Source: Nissolia schottii (taxonomy: Eukaryota > Streptophyta > Magnoliopsida > Fabales > Fabaceae). Taken from it: 64,000 nucleotides of DNA. Below the pieces are notes generated by a model, which had not been told where the DNA came from, did not search any database, and was given only the letters and a program-made list of their open reading frames with translations. A program made the position numbers and the translations under genes. The DNA lies in assembly GCA_003254905.1 (NCBI GenBank), contig QANU01102866.1, positions 43,787-107,786 on the forward strand, read 5' to 3'. Shown here piece after piece: positions 13,625-26,927 of this stretch (its first letter is position 1; the number at the start of each line of letters is the position of its first letter).

Positions 13625-14360
13625 CTATGATCTTCTCTTTTTCACTATAAATGACTTCTTAGATTAAAGCCAACTTTTCATAAGCTGTAGCCTTGTCTTT
13701 TTTGTCAAAGACAATTTTTCGTCAATATGCATTTTTCGTACGCTTTGGATTTTTGGTCATAATTGATTTTCCGTAAATTGAAATATTTGTAACGTATGCC
13801 CTTATCTTTTTTACTATAAATGAGTTTTTAGATTAAAGACATTTTTTCGTAGGTTATAGCCATGTCTTTTTTCATAAAAAAAAATTAGTGTCAATATGCA
13901 TTTTTCGTAGGTTATAACCATGGATTTTTACTCAAAAATGATTTTCTGTAAATTGCAATATATGTAGCCTATGACCTTTTCTTTTTCACTATAATTGAGT
14001 TCTTAGATTAAAAACAATTTTTCATAAGTTGTAGCATTGTCTTTTTCGTCAAAAATTAAACTTATCATCAATATGCATTTTTCGTTGGCTATAGCCTTGG
14101 ATTTTTTCCCGTAATTATTTTCTGAAAAATTGCAATATCTATAGCCTATAACCTTCTCTCTTTTTTTTTTTTTTTTCTAAAAATGACTTCTTAGTTCAAA
14201 GACAATTTTTCAAAGATTGTAGCCTTGTCTTTTACATAAAAAAAAATTATCATCAATATGCATTTTTCGAATGCTATAGCCTTGGATTTACTAAAAAATA
14301 ATTTTTTGTTGTAAAAGACTTCTTACAATAAAGACAAATTTCATAGGTTGTAACCTTGTC
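13625..14360. repeat. Satellite array, subfamily 2, between insertions
   Basis: Resumes with the monomer interrupted at 10,619 and shows about four units (atgacttcttagattaaag type). It includes a poly-T tract near 14,160-14,176 and is interrupted at 14,361 by an hAT-like element. No gene is present. Confidence 0.88.
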
Positions 14361-17300
14361 TAGGGCTGTCAAAATGAGCCCGGCCCGTGGGCCTAACCCG
14401 TTTACCCGGTTAAATGGACGAGCTTTACATGCAAAAAATAGGCCTGTGAAAATTTGAAAAAAAAATTGGCCCAATCCATTTAAGCCTGACCGGTTTAGGC
14501 CCGACCTGCTAGACCCGAGCTGAAACACCCTAGCTAATTGTTTACGCGTACGTCGCAAACAATGCTCACTAGGTTGTTATCTGCTTTGGTTGGGGTTACT
14601 TTTAGCCCCTATTTTAATTCTGAAAATATTTCTTACTTGGAAAATACAGACCATTTTAAAACTTTTTCGTTATATACATATGATATAAAATATGAGCCGC
14701 GTGTCAAATAGAATTTATAAAGTAAACGTTAAAACTTTATACTTAACGGATAATTATTCTAACCTAACCACATCAAACAATCAGCATACAAGTGGTCCGT
14801 GGCATATATTCACAATCATTTACATAGGTAGTCTCATAGTTAATACATACATGTACTTTCTCACGGTAGTGTAAAACATAAACCATACTGACTAAAGGTT
14901 GATCGTAACATCTTTAGTCAAGCGACGACTATCCTATTCCTCCGTTTATTTTCTTCAAGTCTGCTTTTCCACGTACTGTGTTGACGTCTTTGTCGTGCTT
15001 ACCTAGAACCATAAAGGAGTGGGTGTGAGAACTCTGCATTCTCAGTGGAGAAACCGTAGTCGTCATAACTTATTTTATACCCAATTATGATTCCGCCGCT
15101 CAGGGATCTCTAGGTGTTACAGTTATACTAAATCCCTACTAGTTATGAATGTCCATACTAAGCCTAAGCTGCTTTACCTATGTTACTAGGTGCTCGGGGG
15201 ATCTATTCTTCATTATCTACGTCATCTGTCTGCTAATCCAGTTCCTAACTCAAACATCATCGTACGATTCACATAGCTATACTATTACATCAGAATCGTC
15301 ATCATACAATTCACATAGCTACACTACTACATCATCATCATCATCTTTGGAAATTCATTTGAAATTCATTTTACTCCCGCGGTATAAGGCAAGCCTTAGT
15401 AGCTGTTCCGCCCTCGTTCCTTGTAGCTACGGCCACACACTACAACCACACATTACAGCCCGCATCGTGGCGGCCAGGTCGTCCCGTAATTCTTACCAAC
15501 CACGGCCGAGGTGACCATCGGATGGCGTGGGGGTCAGACCTACGACTCGACCGCAACTAAGACCTTCTCCAAAAGCCGAGCCCTCGACCCTTCTAGAGGG
15601 GGTTTTTCCATCATCATCATCGTCATCATGTGTACAGTTCAATGGTTGATGCAACAGTTCATCATCATAAACACAGTTCATCATCATCTTGAAGCAGTCA
15701 TTCATCATCTTAAAGCAACAATTATAACCTAATAGCTCATCATCATCTTCGTCATAGTGATTGAAAAATTATCATCTTACATCCTAACATGCAACACTAC
15801 ATACTCGTAAGCATCTAACATTCCTCATATTGGCAAGCATCATTTTATAATTCTACCTTATACTCCTCCTAGTCTAAATCATTTATCACACACAATATCA
15901 TATAACTCATAAGCATATCCATATTATTTCTTGAGCAATTACAGAATTGAGAACCAATGAAGTTTGTAAAATATTCAGTCCAGGCCACTCAGCGCACTGG
16001 ACGTGCATCAGGTCTCAGTTCTGCAATAATTCAGTAAGCTGCATATTTCTTTCTTACCGTCATCATAAACACTTTCGTAGGCATCCATCATAATATTTCA
16101 CATTCTAAGGGATATAAATTCATGATTCATAATCATTTCTATCATATTGCTAAACAATTCTTCTATAAGCAACATCATATACCTAGGTTTCCATAATCCA
16201 ACATAATCACATAAAACATAATCCTATGACATAGATGATTTCCTCATAACAACATAGGCATGCATAGATCATTAAATCATAGTTTAATCTGGTTTAATTT
16301 AATTTATCATTAAACACTTTTCATCATAAATCCAATCATATTCCTACCATTTAGTTCATAAATCATCAAGCATGAATATATCTCCATAATCAAGCATGAT
16401 CATTTATAGTCATCAAGAATATTATCAAACAACTAAACCTAACATAATCTAGCACAAAACATGTTACAAGCATCATCAAACATCTTAGAACCACATAAAC
16501 AGTGATTAGGACGGTTTACCTGTAACACCCTAGCTAACTGCATACCCTCGAGTAGTACGCAATGCTCACTAGGTTGTTAATCATTTGGTGGGATTATTTA
16601 GAGTCCCTTATTATCTTTTGAAAATAATGATTAAGGAAAATATGGACCATTTTAAAACTTTTCCACTGGTTACTTTATTTGCAAAATATGAGCCACGCGT
16701 GAATCAAAGCATATAATACAATCGATAGAGCGGAAGCTTAAAAGTAATAATCGTTACTGGCATAAATAATTACATAAACAAGTATCTGGTCCATCACGAA
16801 TTACAACCAACATAGTATCATAATAGTTTACATACACAAGCCAAATACATCAAAATACATACCAAAATATATCAAAATGTGGCAAAATGTCCTTCGGCTG
16901 CCAAGCTAGACCGGCTCGTCCTCGGTCCTCTACTGCTCCGCGGGCGGCTCCTCGTAGCCCTCATACTCCTCGCCTGCTCCTGGGAAGCATATGCGAGTGG
17001 GGGTGAGAACAATCGTCCTCAGTGGTTAACCTTGGCATAGGGGATCTCTTTTTCTCGCTTATCAACCCGGCCGCTCAGGTGTTTCTATGTGAACATGCAT
17101 ACTAACATCCCACTGATTATTATCTGGCCTAAGATCCTGAACGGCTTTACCTACTTTACTAGGTGACTGGGGAACTAGTCTTGCTTATCTAAGTTCTCGT
17201 GCTCATTACCTTTACCTCGCGTATATACATAGGTCGTCTCGAGCGTTCTCTTGACGACTACACGGGCATACATCATTATATATTTATATCTTACATGCTC

Positions 17301-17369
17301 ATTCATCATCATATACTCAGGTAACTCATACATCATATGCTCATGGTTGGGGAAACATGGGGATTCTCT

Positions 17370-17520
17370 TACGCATACCAGCTCACCTGGGTTAGCGTCC
17401 TTCTTTTCTTTTCTTACGCATACCGGCTCACCCGGGTTAGCGTCTTCTCATCCTTTTTCTTACGCATACCGGCTCGTTTTCTCATCCTTTTTCTTACGCA
17501 TACCAGCTCACCCGCGTTAG
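17370..17520. repeat. Short tandem repeat inside middle LTR
   Basis: Several copies of a roughly 40-50 bp unit containing cttacgcataccggctca, cccgggttagcgt and a cttttct tract. It creates proline/serine-rich chance ORFs in two frames. Confidence 0.75.
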
Positions 17521-19484
17521 CGTTTTTCCTCTGGTTCTCATGATGCATGATAGCATAACTATTCCTAACATACATATTCTACATGCAAGGTTCCACGTAC
17601 ATCATCGTACAAATATGTCATGCACGCATCATAGACATACCTCATAAAAATGTTCTACATGCATCATCATAGCTCATTCGTTCAGCATATTCTCATAAAC
17701 ATAAGGGAGCATACTATCACTTGCTAGACCTAACATAGCATATCCAAGCATTTGTTCCATAAACAACATAATCATATAAAACATAATCACATAACGTATA
17801 TTATTTCCTTATGACAGCATAGACTACATTTGTTTTCTGTCAGTATTTAGTTATCAGAAACCGGAAAGGTTCAAGACCTTACCTCTAAGGTTTTTGATAG
17901 CCCGAAGATCATTTTTCATGTCTAAAATTTCAGATTCTGACCTCAGCACCACGAAATTACAATTCTACGCTTTTTCCCAAAATTACCATTTCACCCCCGT
18001 AAACGCCCTGTTTTCTTTAGAATTTTTGTTCTCAAAAACCCGACGGACTCAAGACTTGCCCTTAAGGTTTTTGATAGTTATAAACCCATATTTTCTGAAA
18101 ACAAACCCAGTTTTTCAGTCCCAAGATGTGAAATTCCCGTTTTGCCCTTTTATGATCAAAATGCTACTTTTGCCCATAAAACCGATTTCCTTCAAAATTT
18201 TAGTTAACCACACTCCAATGGACTCAAGTCTTGACCCCAAGGTTTTTGATATCTCTGAACCCATTTTTCATAAAAAGAAACCCAGATTTTTACTCTAAAT
18301 ACCCGAAATTACAGAAATGACAATTTTGCCCTTTTATGCCAAAAACCCCATTTTTGCTCTATGTCACCTTTCCTCAAAACTCTTCCATGTACAACACTAA
18401 AAACATTTTTCCACATACTCCAGCATTTATAAATCACATATTATCATCCTCAAATCACAAAATGGCACATTTTTACCCACCTCATACATTATCTCAACAT
18501 ATATCACATAAATGCACATTTTATCACATATTCACACATACACATATTTAGATCACCAAGGGGGTGATTTATGCATAGTTACCCACATCATACATTCTAC
18601 CTTTTTCCCACCTATTTCAACCATTCAAAATCACATTCATTTTAATCAAATCATTAATAACACAAGAAAATTCATTTTTAGGCATAAAATACATGTTATG
18701 GGTATTTACTCATAAATCACTTAAGCATGCAAGAGGCATAGAACCATCAAGGGATGATTTTAGCTAGTTACCCACCTCTCAAAAAGGTTGGTGAAGGGAG
18801 TTGGGAGTGAAGTTCCACAAGCCTTGATGTTCCCAAAGCTTTATGTCACCTTTCTCCAAAATGAGGACCTTGCACAATGAAGAGGATGATGATGTTGTTC
18901 CTCTTGGTTGTGAGTGTAAGAAAATGAAACTAAGATGAGGAGACTTGAGGGCTGTGGTTCGGTTGTGGAAGGTGGAAGGAGATGGAAGAAGTGCTTGATC
19001 TCTTGGTGGTTTGGTGGTGTGCTTGAAGTTTAGCTTGGTGTGTGTTTTTGGGAGAATGTAGAAGATGAATGTTCTTGAGATTTTGGGGGGGAGAGGGTTC
19101 GGTCATGGAGTGGCTGATTTGTGGGGAAAATTAATTGATTTTTGGAATAAATAAAATGTGGTGAATAGTGGGAGGTATGGGCATGGGTATGTCTATGTGT
19201 AAGAAAGGTAAAGTGATGTGAGTTTTGGAAGCATGATTTAAGGAGGTCATTTTTTTGGACAAAAATCTCTCCCCTCAACCGTGCAGCCCTCTTCCTAGCT
19301 GCTGAAATTTCATTTTTTTTTTCTTTCAGTTCCGGTTCGCTCGTGTTTTATCGCTCGCAGTGTCGGTGCGTCGCGAACGGTCTTCCGAAAAATATTTCGT
19401 TTATACCGTCGCGATCCTCTAATTACCCCCTACCTAAGGGTATTAACATTTAAAGGTGTTTGTGAATTTTTCTCTGGGGAAATA

Positions 19485-20783
19485 TGTAACACCCTAGCTA
19501 ACTGCATACCCTCGAGTAGTATGCAATGCTCACTAGGTTGTTAATCACTTGGTGGGAATACTTATAGTCCCTTATTACTTTTTCGAAAATACTAGATTAA
19601 GGAAAATATGGACCAATTTAAAACTTTGTTACTGAGTGCTTATTTATAAAATATGAGCCATGTGTGAATCACAATATATAAGACAAACGATAGGACTTAC
19701 GAATATTCATTATCCTTAGTCTGGACAATTACATAATCAATACAAGGTCCGTCACAAATGAGTACAACAAGTCACATAATATTATAATACAGTACATACA
19801 CATGTCATAATCATCCATATACATAATAAAAGTTTTCATCGTATAACCAGCTAAGCATGTCTTCATAGCCTTGAAGATCTGTCCGTCCGTCATTGGTAGC
19901 TTATCCTCTGTTCTTTCTTTTGATCCTCTGATTGCTTCTCATAGCTCACGTCTGCCCCTGGAAGCATAAGTGAGTGGGGGTGAGAACATTCGTCCTCAGT
20001 GGTTTACCTCGGCGTCGGGGGAATCTCTTTAACTCACTTATCAACCGGCCGCTCAGGTGTTTCTATGTGAACATGCATACTAACATCCTACTGATTATTG
20101 TCTGGCCTAAAGTCCTGAACGGCTTTATCTACTTTACTAGGTGACTGGGGAACTAGTCTTNNNNNNNNNNNNNNNNNNNNNNNNNNNNNNNNNNNNNNNN
20201 NNNNNNNNNNNNNNNNNNNNNNNNNNNNNNNNNNNNNNNNNNNNNNNNNNNNNNNNNNNNNNNNNNNNNNNNNNNNNNNNNNNNNNNNNNNNNNNNNNNN
20301 NNNNNNNNNNNNNNNNNNNNNNNNNNNNNNNNNNNNNNNNNNNNNNNNNNNNNNNNNNNNNNNNNNNNNNNNNNNNNNNNNNNNNNNNNGTTCTATTTTG
20401 ATCATGCTTGATCGTGTTTTTGTCGTTCGCAGTCCTGGTACCTCACGTACGTCTGTCCGAAAAATATTCTGGACGTACCCTCGCTATCTACTAATTTTTC
20501 CCAATTAGCAGCGGAGTCCGGTGGAGGTATTCGGGGAATTATTATTTTATTAATGTGTTTCACATGTACTTTAGGTATCCAGAAAAATTCCCGATTGGTT
20601 CGAAAATCGTCTTAAGTCTCCAAAAAATTTGACGGTCACAAAACCTCAATTTTGACTGCTCTTCTTATGAGTTAAAGGGATTTAATGAATTAAAGGTAAT
20701 AATTTAATTTTCTTACCTCCCTAATTAACCTATAATTATCTATTACGCTAAATATCCGTACAGTGAAAAAGCGGGATGTTACA
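19485..20783 (+). mobile_element. Innermost solo LTR, perfect TSD, with assembly gap
   Basis: Starts TGTAACACCCTAGC at 19,485 and ends GATGTTACA at 20,783. The TSD is AAATA at 19,480-19,484 and 20,784-20,788. It is the youngest insertion of the nest and very close to the middle LTR in its first ~680 bp. It contains 229 Ns (20,161-20,389); in the middle LTR the equivalent interval is about 2.1 kb, so sequence is probably missing. Confidence 0.87.
20161..20389. other. Assembly gap (229 N)
   Basis: Run of N within the innermost LTR. The two ORFs that span it are artefacts. Confidence 0.99.
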
Positions 20784-22127
20784 AAATATTTTCACGGACA
20801 CCTTTTCCGCGTCAGGAAATTTCATCGGCGAACAGCGGCCGTTCAGTTGTCTGCCGAATTTCCTACTGTAACACGTTTTATTTCCTAGGGATATTCTACC
20901 TAATAATTTTCCATTTTTATTCTCTAATCATGATTAGAAATTAATTGGATATTTATGTGTACGATTATTTCTCTAAGAAAAATCGGGATGTTACATTACC
21001 CACTTTTCAGGCGTTCAGAAAACTGCGAGAAAAGACTCCCGCGAATCTTGAGGCGATCATGCTATTTTTCCTGAGTCCAACGGCGTAACCGCAGAGCGCA
21101 CGAACAGAGCAAAAATAAATTTAACAGTATGAGATTATGGATTTAGGACACTGAGGGAATGGCTTTTGGAAGCCACATATATCACACATATATATAAGGG
21201 TCCTGAGGCGGTGATGCTTGCCGCCTCAGTAGATATTTATTATATATATTATTATTATATTATTATATTAAACCAAGTTACTATACATACACGTATATAT
21301 ATATATATTTACTTTTTTGTTTCTTTTTCTGGTGGTGGGTGCCGTGGGTGAGAGCCACGTGCTCCACTTTGATCTATTTTAATCGCGTTTGGTTCTTAAT
21401 TTTTTGTGTATGGTTGTCCCAAAAATATTTTGGACATACCATTGTGATCTATTAATTTTTCTTATTACTATTTTAATTTTTACGGAGGCATTCTTGAATT
21501 TATTTTCATATTAGTATATTTTACGGACTCTTTTGAGTCATAATTTAATTTTAATACTGATCAGAAATTAATCTGAATTTCACAGGACTCTGTGAAATCG
21601 CAAAATTACTATTTTAACTAATATTTCAGGGATTAAATCTAATAATTACATTTTCTAATCTTATTAATTTATTCTTCTTTATTTATTATGCGAAATCTTT
21701 GTAAAGGGAAAAATCGAGATGTTACACGCGGGCTAGCCCGTGAGCCCCTGAATTTTTTTTATTTATAAAAAAATTAATTTTTTAAAAGTTTCATTTTAGA
21801 CTCTAAATTTTCTTTTGGAGTTTAAGAGTTTACTTATAATTGAGCATGTTTAACTATTTGTTATACTTAACTACTTAATTATATTTATATTGCTATACAG
21901 TTGAAGTATTATGACATAGATATTGATAAATTTTGCATTATATTCCTCCAATGAGTGCCTACGCCCAACAAGTTGATATATACTTTCAAATCTTGTTTAT
22001 TATTGATTAATCTTCGAGAAAGAGTTCCCATTGTGTTTTTGAACAATAACATAACGGCACTCACATCAATGTTATATGTCGTCATTTAATTAATGAAAGT
22101 TGTATTAATTCATGAATCGATTTCAAA

Positions 22128-25100
22128 GTTGTAGCCCTGTCTTTTCTGTCAACAACAAAATGTATTGTTAATATGCATTTTTCATAGGCCTTGGATTTTC
22201 GCATAAAAATGATTTTTTGTAAATTACAATATCTTTAGCCTATGACCTTCTGTTTTTCACTAAAAATTACTTCTAATATTAAAGACTATTTGTCATAGGC
22301 TGTAGCGTTGTCTTTTTTGTCAAAAACAAAATTTGTCGTAAATATGCATTTTTGACTAGCCTGGGATTTTTTTTTCTCAAAAATGATTTTCTTTAAATTT
22401 CTATATCTATATCTTATGACCTTCTCTTTTTCACTAAAAATGACTTCTTAGATCAAAGACAATTTTTCATAGGTTGTAGCCTTGCCTTTTCCGTCAAAAA
22501 CAAAATTTATAGTTAATATGCATTTTTCGTACGCTATAGCCTTTGATTTTTGCTCAAAAATGATTTTCTGTATATTGCAATATCTGTAGCCTTTCACCTT
22601 CTCTTTTCATTATAAATGAGTTCTTAGATTAAAGACAATTTTTCATAGGTTGTAGCTTTGTTTTTTTCGTCAAATGCAAAATTTATTGTTAATATGCAAT
22701 TTTCGTAGGCCTTGGATTTTTGCTCGAAAATGATTTTCTGTAAATTGCAATGTGTGTAGCCTATGACCTTTTCTTTTTTACTAAAGATGACTTCTTAGAT
22801 TAGCAACAGTATTTCATAGGTTGTACCCTTGTCTTTTTCGTCCAAAACAAATTTATCGTCAATATGCATTTTTCATAGGCTAGCCTTGGATTTTCGCACA
22901 AAAATGATTTTTTGTAAATTGCATTATCTTTAGCCTATGACCTTCTCTTTTTCACTAAAAATGACTTCTTAGATGACAATTTTTCGTAGTTTGTAGCCTT
23001 TTCTTTTTTGGCAAGAACAATATTTATCGTCAATATGCATTTTTCGTAGGCTATAACATTGGATTTTCACTCAAAAATAAATTTCGGTAAAGTGCAATCG
23101 GTAGCATATGACTTTCTCTTTTTCATTAAAAATGACTTTTTGGATTAAAGATCATCTTTCATACGATATAGCCTTGTCTTCTTTAGAAACAAACCTTATT
23201 GTTATTTTGCATTATTCATAGGTTATATAACCTTGCGTTTTCACTCAAAAATAGTTTTCAGTAAAGTGCAATTTTTTACGCTTATGACTTTCCATTTTTC
23301 ATTAAAAATGACTTTTTAGATTAATCACTATCTTTCATAGGTAGTGTTGTCTTTTTTAAAAACAAACCATATTGTTAATTTGTATTATTCGTAGACTATA
23401 TAGTCTTGGATTTTTCATTCAAAAATGATTTTCGATAAAGTGTAATTTTCATAGCCTATGATCCTCTCGTTTTCGTTAAAAATGACATCTTGCATTAATG
23501 ACCTCCTTTCATAGGCTATTTCCTTGTCTTATTTGTTAAAAACAAAATTTTTTGTTTAAGTTGCATTTTTTTAAAGGCTATATTGCCTTGGATTTTTGTT
23601 TAAAATTGATTTTTGATAAAGTGAAATTTCCATAGCGTATGAACTTATTTTTTTAATTAAAAATGGCTTCTTCAATTACTAACCATCTTTCATAAGCTAT
23701 TGTCTTGTCTTCTTCTTTAAAAACATGCATTATTGTCAAAATTGACATTTTTTGTAGGTTATAGCATTTGATTTTTACTCAAAAATGATTTTAAAAAATG
23801 TGCAGTTTCCTTAGCCAATGAATTTCTCTTTTTCATTAAAAATGACTTCTTATATTTATGATCATCTTTCATATGCTATAACCCTTTGCTCTTCATTAAA
23901 AACAAACCTTATTGTGAATATGCATTTTTCGTGCCTTGAATTTTTGCTCAAAACGGTTTTCGAGAATACGCAATTTTCATAGCCTACACCCTTTACTCTC
24001 TCATCCAAACTGTTTTCTTGGAGTAATGGTCATCTTTCAAAGGTTATAGCCTTGCCTTTTATATTATAAATTTTTTTTCTAATAATGTTCATTTTTCATA
24101 GGCTATATAGCCTTTTATTTCTTCTCAAAAATTATTTTCGATAATATGTATTTTCCATAGCCTTCAACCTTCCCTTTCTCATCATAACTGCTTTCTTGGA
24201 GTAATAATCGCCTTTCATAGGCTATAACCTTATTCTTTTTGTTAAAATAAAATTTTTTATTAATGAGCATTTTTCATAAGTTATAACCTTGTATTTTTCC
24301 TCAAAAATTATTTAAAGAAATATGCATTTTTCATAGCCTACAACTTTCTCTTTCTCATCAAAATTGTTTTCTTGGAGTAATGGTCATCTTTTATAGACTA
24401 TAGCATTGTCTTTTTCGTGATAAAGAAATATTTTTAATAATGTTCATTTTTCATAGGCTATATATAGCCTTCTATTTCTGCTCAAAAATAGTTCTTTGAA
24501 ACATGCATTTTCTGTAGCCTACACCCCTCCTTTTCTCATCAAGTTTGCTTTCTAGGAGTAATGACCATCTTTTATAGGCTATACCCTTATCTTTTTTGTT
24601 AAACGAAAAGTTTTCTATTAATGAATATTTTTCATAAGTTATATCTTTGAATTTTTGCTCAAAAATTGTTTTCGAGAATATGCAACTTTCAAATCCTTCA
24701 ACCATCACTTTCTCATCAAAACTATTGTCTTAGAGTAATGGTCATATTTCATAAGTTATAACCTTGTCTATTTCATAATAAAGAAACTTTTTTAATGAAG
24801 GTCATTTTTCTCATACTATATGGCCTTCTATTGATACTCAAAAATGGTTTTCAATAATATGCATTTTATATGGCTTACAACCTTCCCTTTCTCATCAAAA
24901 CTGGTTACTTTGAGTAATGACCATCTTTCATAGGCTATAGCCTTATCTTTTTTTTTTTGTTAAAAACAAACCTTTTAATTAGTAAGCATTTTTCATAGGT
25001 TATAACTTTGTATTTCTGCTCAAAAATCATTTTCGAAAATGCATTTTTCATAGCCTACAACCTTCTCTATTTCATTGAAATTGTTTTCGTAGAGTAATGA

Positions 25101-25415
25101 CCATCTTTTATAGGCTATAACCTTGTCTTTTTCATAATAAAGAAACTTTTGTAATAATGGTCATTTTTCAGAGGCTATATAGCCTTCTATTTCTTCTCAA
25201 AAATGTTCTTCGGTAATATGCATTTTCCATAACCGACAACCTTCCGTTTCTCATCAAAAATGCTTTCTTGGACTAATGACCATGTTTCACAGGCTATATA
25301 GCCTTGTCTTTTTTGTTAAAACAAATTTTTGTATTAATCAACATTTTTTATTGGATATAGCCTTAAATTTTCGCTCAAAAATATTTTTTGGGAGTACACA
25401 TTTTTCAGAGCCTAC
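22128..25415. repeat. Satellite array, subfamily 2 passing to subfamily 1
   Basis: About 3.3 kb of the same ~175-bp satellite. The first ~1.7 kb is subfamily 2 (tgacttcttagatt). From about 23.9 kb units carry gttttcttggagtaatgg, as in subfamily 1, with variant cores such as ggctatatagcctt. It ends at the CCTAC target site of an LTR at 25,416. No gene is seen. Confidence 0.88.
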
Positions 25416-26927
25416 TATTAAAAGCTTTTTTCTCGTACTCTTGTCGTTTTATATATCTGTCTTTATAGCTTTTAGATTCTCAAGGAATCCAATTGCAGTA
25501 TAGTCAGGTATAGTCGTCTCCTCAGGGAGTTGGTAAAATGCCATTCTTGAATTTGTCAATTAAACAATGGAGTACGTAAATTGGAATTTGGTTGTAAAAT
25601 TAAGACATGGAAGAATGTATAAATACAGGGTAGAGGTAAGTTAAGAAGCTTGTTGGATTTGAGTCATGCATAGTTTCTTGCATTCATGACTTAGTGCAGA
25701 TGAATTATCCTTTCCTTAATTTTTCGCCATCATTTCTTTATCTTAAACATCTTTTTCAAGCATGACAAGATGATTAGGTTTGCTTTATTAAGTTGTCAAT
25801 TTCTCGCACAATCATAACAAAATAAACCAACATTAATTCAGATGTTAAAGCGACTAAGAAACCCAATTCTATTTCTAGCAATTAAGTTTATTAGATGAAA
25901 GGGTTTAAGTTCAACCTTACTGAGACAGTTTTCACTCGAAACAATTAGGTCTAATTTCAAGCCTTAGTTAACCATATTAGAAATTGAATTGTGTTCCACT
26001 TAATAATGTAGCTTTCACTCACAACATTAAGTCACAAACAACATTTAATTAGTTGAACTATAGCTAGCATTAAGCACAAACCAATCCATGAAAATCAAGG
26101 AAATAGATAGCTTCATTTATACACAAAGTAGCATGGATACAATTAGACTATAGCATTGATAAAATTCCCAACAACAAGAGATTATAAAATCATCTTACAA
26201 GTGAGGCTTACAGAGGCAAGGTAAGGATCACTTACCATGACACGTTCTCACGCCGTCATGACAAGGACCGCCGAGCTTCTCGATCCTCCTTGGCTTCTAA
26301 CATGGCCTCCTCCTTGTTATGGAATTAAACTATTAAAGTGCTTAAGACTACAAAGAAAGGGAAAGGATTCAGAAGAGAATGTAGAGAAATTGAAGGTATG
26401 GAAGTCTGTTTCAGTTGTTGCCTCGGGGTCCCTATTTATAGACAAATTCCTCGAGGGCCGCTCAGCGATATCATGGCTCCGCTGAGCGGCGCAACCTTCT
26501 TCATTGTGAAGTTTTGTCAGTTTTGAAAGATGGCTCTGCTCTGATATTATCCTGTCCCCGCTGAGAGGCGTGCAGAACGCTGAGCGGTGTCAGTACGGCT
26601 TGCAGTGCGGATGCAGAGCTTGCTTCGTCCTCAAGTTACTTCACTTTGAAGTAAGGTCTGCTGAGCGGCCTTGGTCCTCCGCTGAGCGGTGGCTCGTCGG
26701 CTTCCCTTTTTCTTTGTTTCTGTTGTGTTTCTCCTCCTGTCCTTTGCCTCTTTCTCTTTAGGCTTTTTTATCTGTTAATAATTTCATCATTTTAGCCTAT
26801 TTGTATCTTTGTTTTCTTTTTATGAATTTGTTTACAAAATAGGGAGAAATTGTTCTGACAATGTATGATTTAACGAAAAACTATTATTATTTTAACTTGA
26901 AAAAGTATCAAAATATAGTACTTAATA
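25416..26927 (+). mobile_element. Solo LTR-like element, 1.5 kb, TSD CCTAC
   Basis: Inserted in a satellite monomer; CCTAC lies at 25,411-25,415 and 26,928-26,932. It starts TATTAAAAGC, a decayed form of the TGTTGAAAGC end seen at 696, and ends ACTTAATA. It shares the caaggaatccaattgcagta stretch with the element at 1-696. The 3' third (about 26,450-26,700) is GC-richer and repeats a CGCTGAGCGG / CCGCTCAGCG palindrome. There is no gag or pol; the ORFs at 26,237-26,761 are not recognised proteins. Confidence 0.72.
26450..26695. repeat. Dispersed CCGCTGAGCGG palindromes
   Basis: At least five copies or near copies of the 10-11 bp palindrome CCGCTGAGCGG / CCGCTCAGCG occur within 250 bp, in both orientations, inside the LTR-like element. 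The spacing is irregular. Confidence 0.75.

Larger units (their letters stand above)
16521..20995 (+). mobile_element. Middle solo LTR of the nest, perfect TSD
   Basis: Starts TGTAACACCCTAGC at 16,521 and ends GATGTTACA at 20,995. The TSD is TTACC at 16,516-16,520 and 20,996-21,000. It is interrupted by a third LTR at 19,485-20,783; its own length is about 3.17 kb. A short tandem block at 17,370-17,520 repeats a cttacgcatacc(g/a)gctc motif. Open frames here are shadows of repeat, with no recognisable protein. Confidence 0.87.
14521..21726 (+). mobile_element. Outer solo LTR of a three-level nest
   Basis: Starts TGAAACACCCTAGC at 14,521 and ends GATGTTACA at 21,726. Flanks CGAGC and CGCGG match at 3 of 5 positions, so this is an aged TSD. 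It is interrupted by another LTR at 16,521-20,995; without that insert and its duplicated TSD it is about 2.7 kb. It belongs to the same family as 10,620-13,624, shown by shared gagtgggtgtgagaac...ctcagtgg and gctttaccta modules. ORFs inside (for example 15,149-15,514) are low-complexity ATC-rich frames, not genes. Confidence 0.8.
14361..22127 (-). mobile_element. hAT-like non-autonomous element, split by nested LTRs
   Basis: The left part 14,361-14,520 starts tagggctgtcaaaatgag. The right part 21,727-22,127 continues it after the LTR nest. Joined, they match the reverse complement of the element at 51,074-51,950 (for example gcatgtttaactatttgtta in the right part). The right terminus is missing: sequence stops at gatttcaaa and satellite (gttgtagccctgtct) follows. 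An approximate 15-bp direct repeat of satellite (gttgtaaccttgtct / gttgtagccctgtct) flanks it, so the exact TSD is unclear. No transposase reading frame is seen. Confidence 0.7.

Noticed and set aside
14274-14558. Minus-strand ORF of 94 codons
   Set aside because: It runs across satellite, hAT-like end and LTR start; a chimera of repeats.
15149-15732. Overlapping ORFs rich in Ser/His/Ile
   Set aside because: They come from ATC-type simple repeats inside an LTR.
17251-17543. Paired frames with repeated SYAYRL / THTSSP text
   Set aside because: They are translations of a short tandem repeat in the LTR, in two frames.
20088-20405. ORFs across the N run
   Set aside because: They consist mainly of unknown residues and lie inside an LTR.
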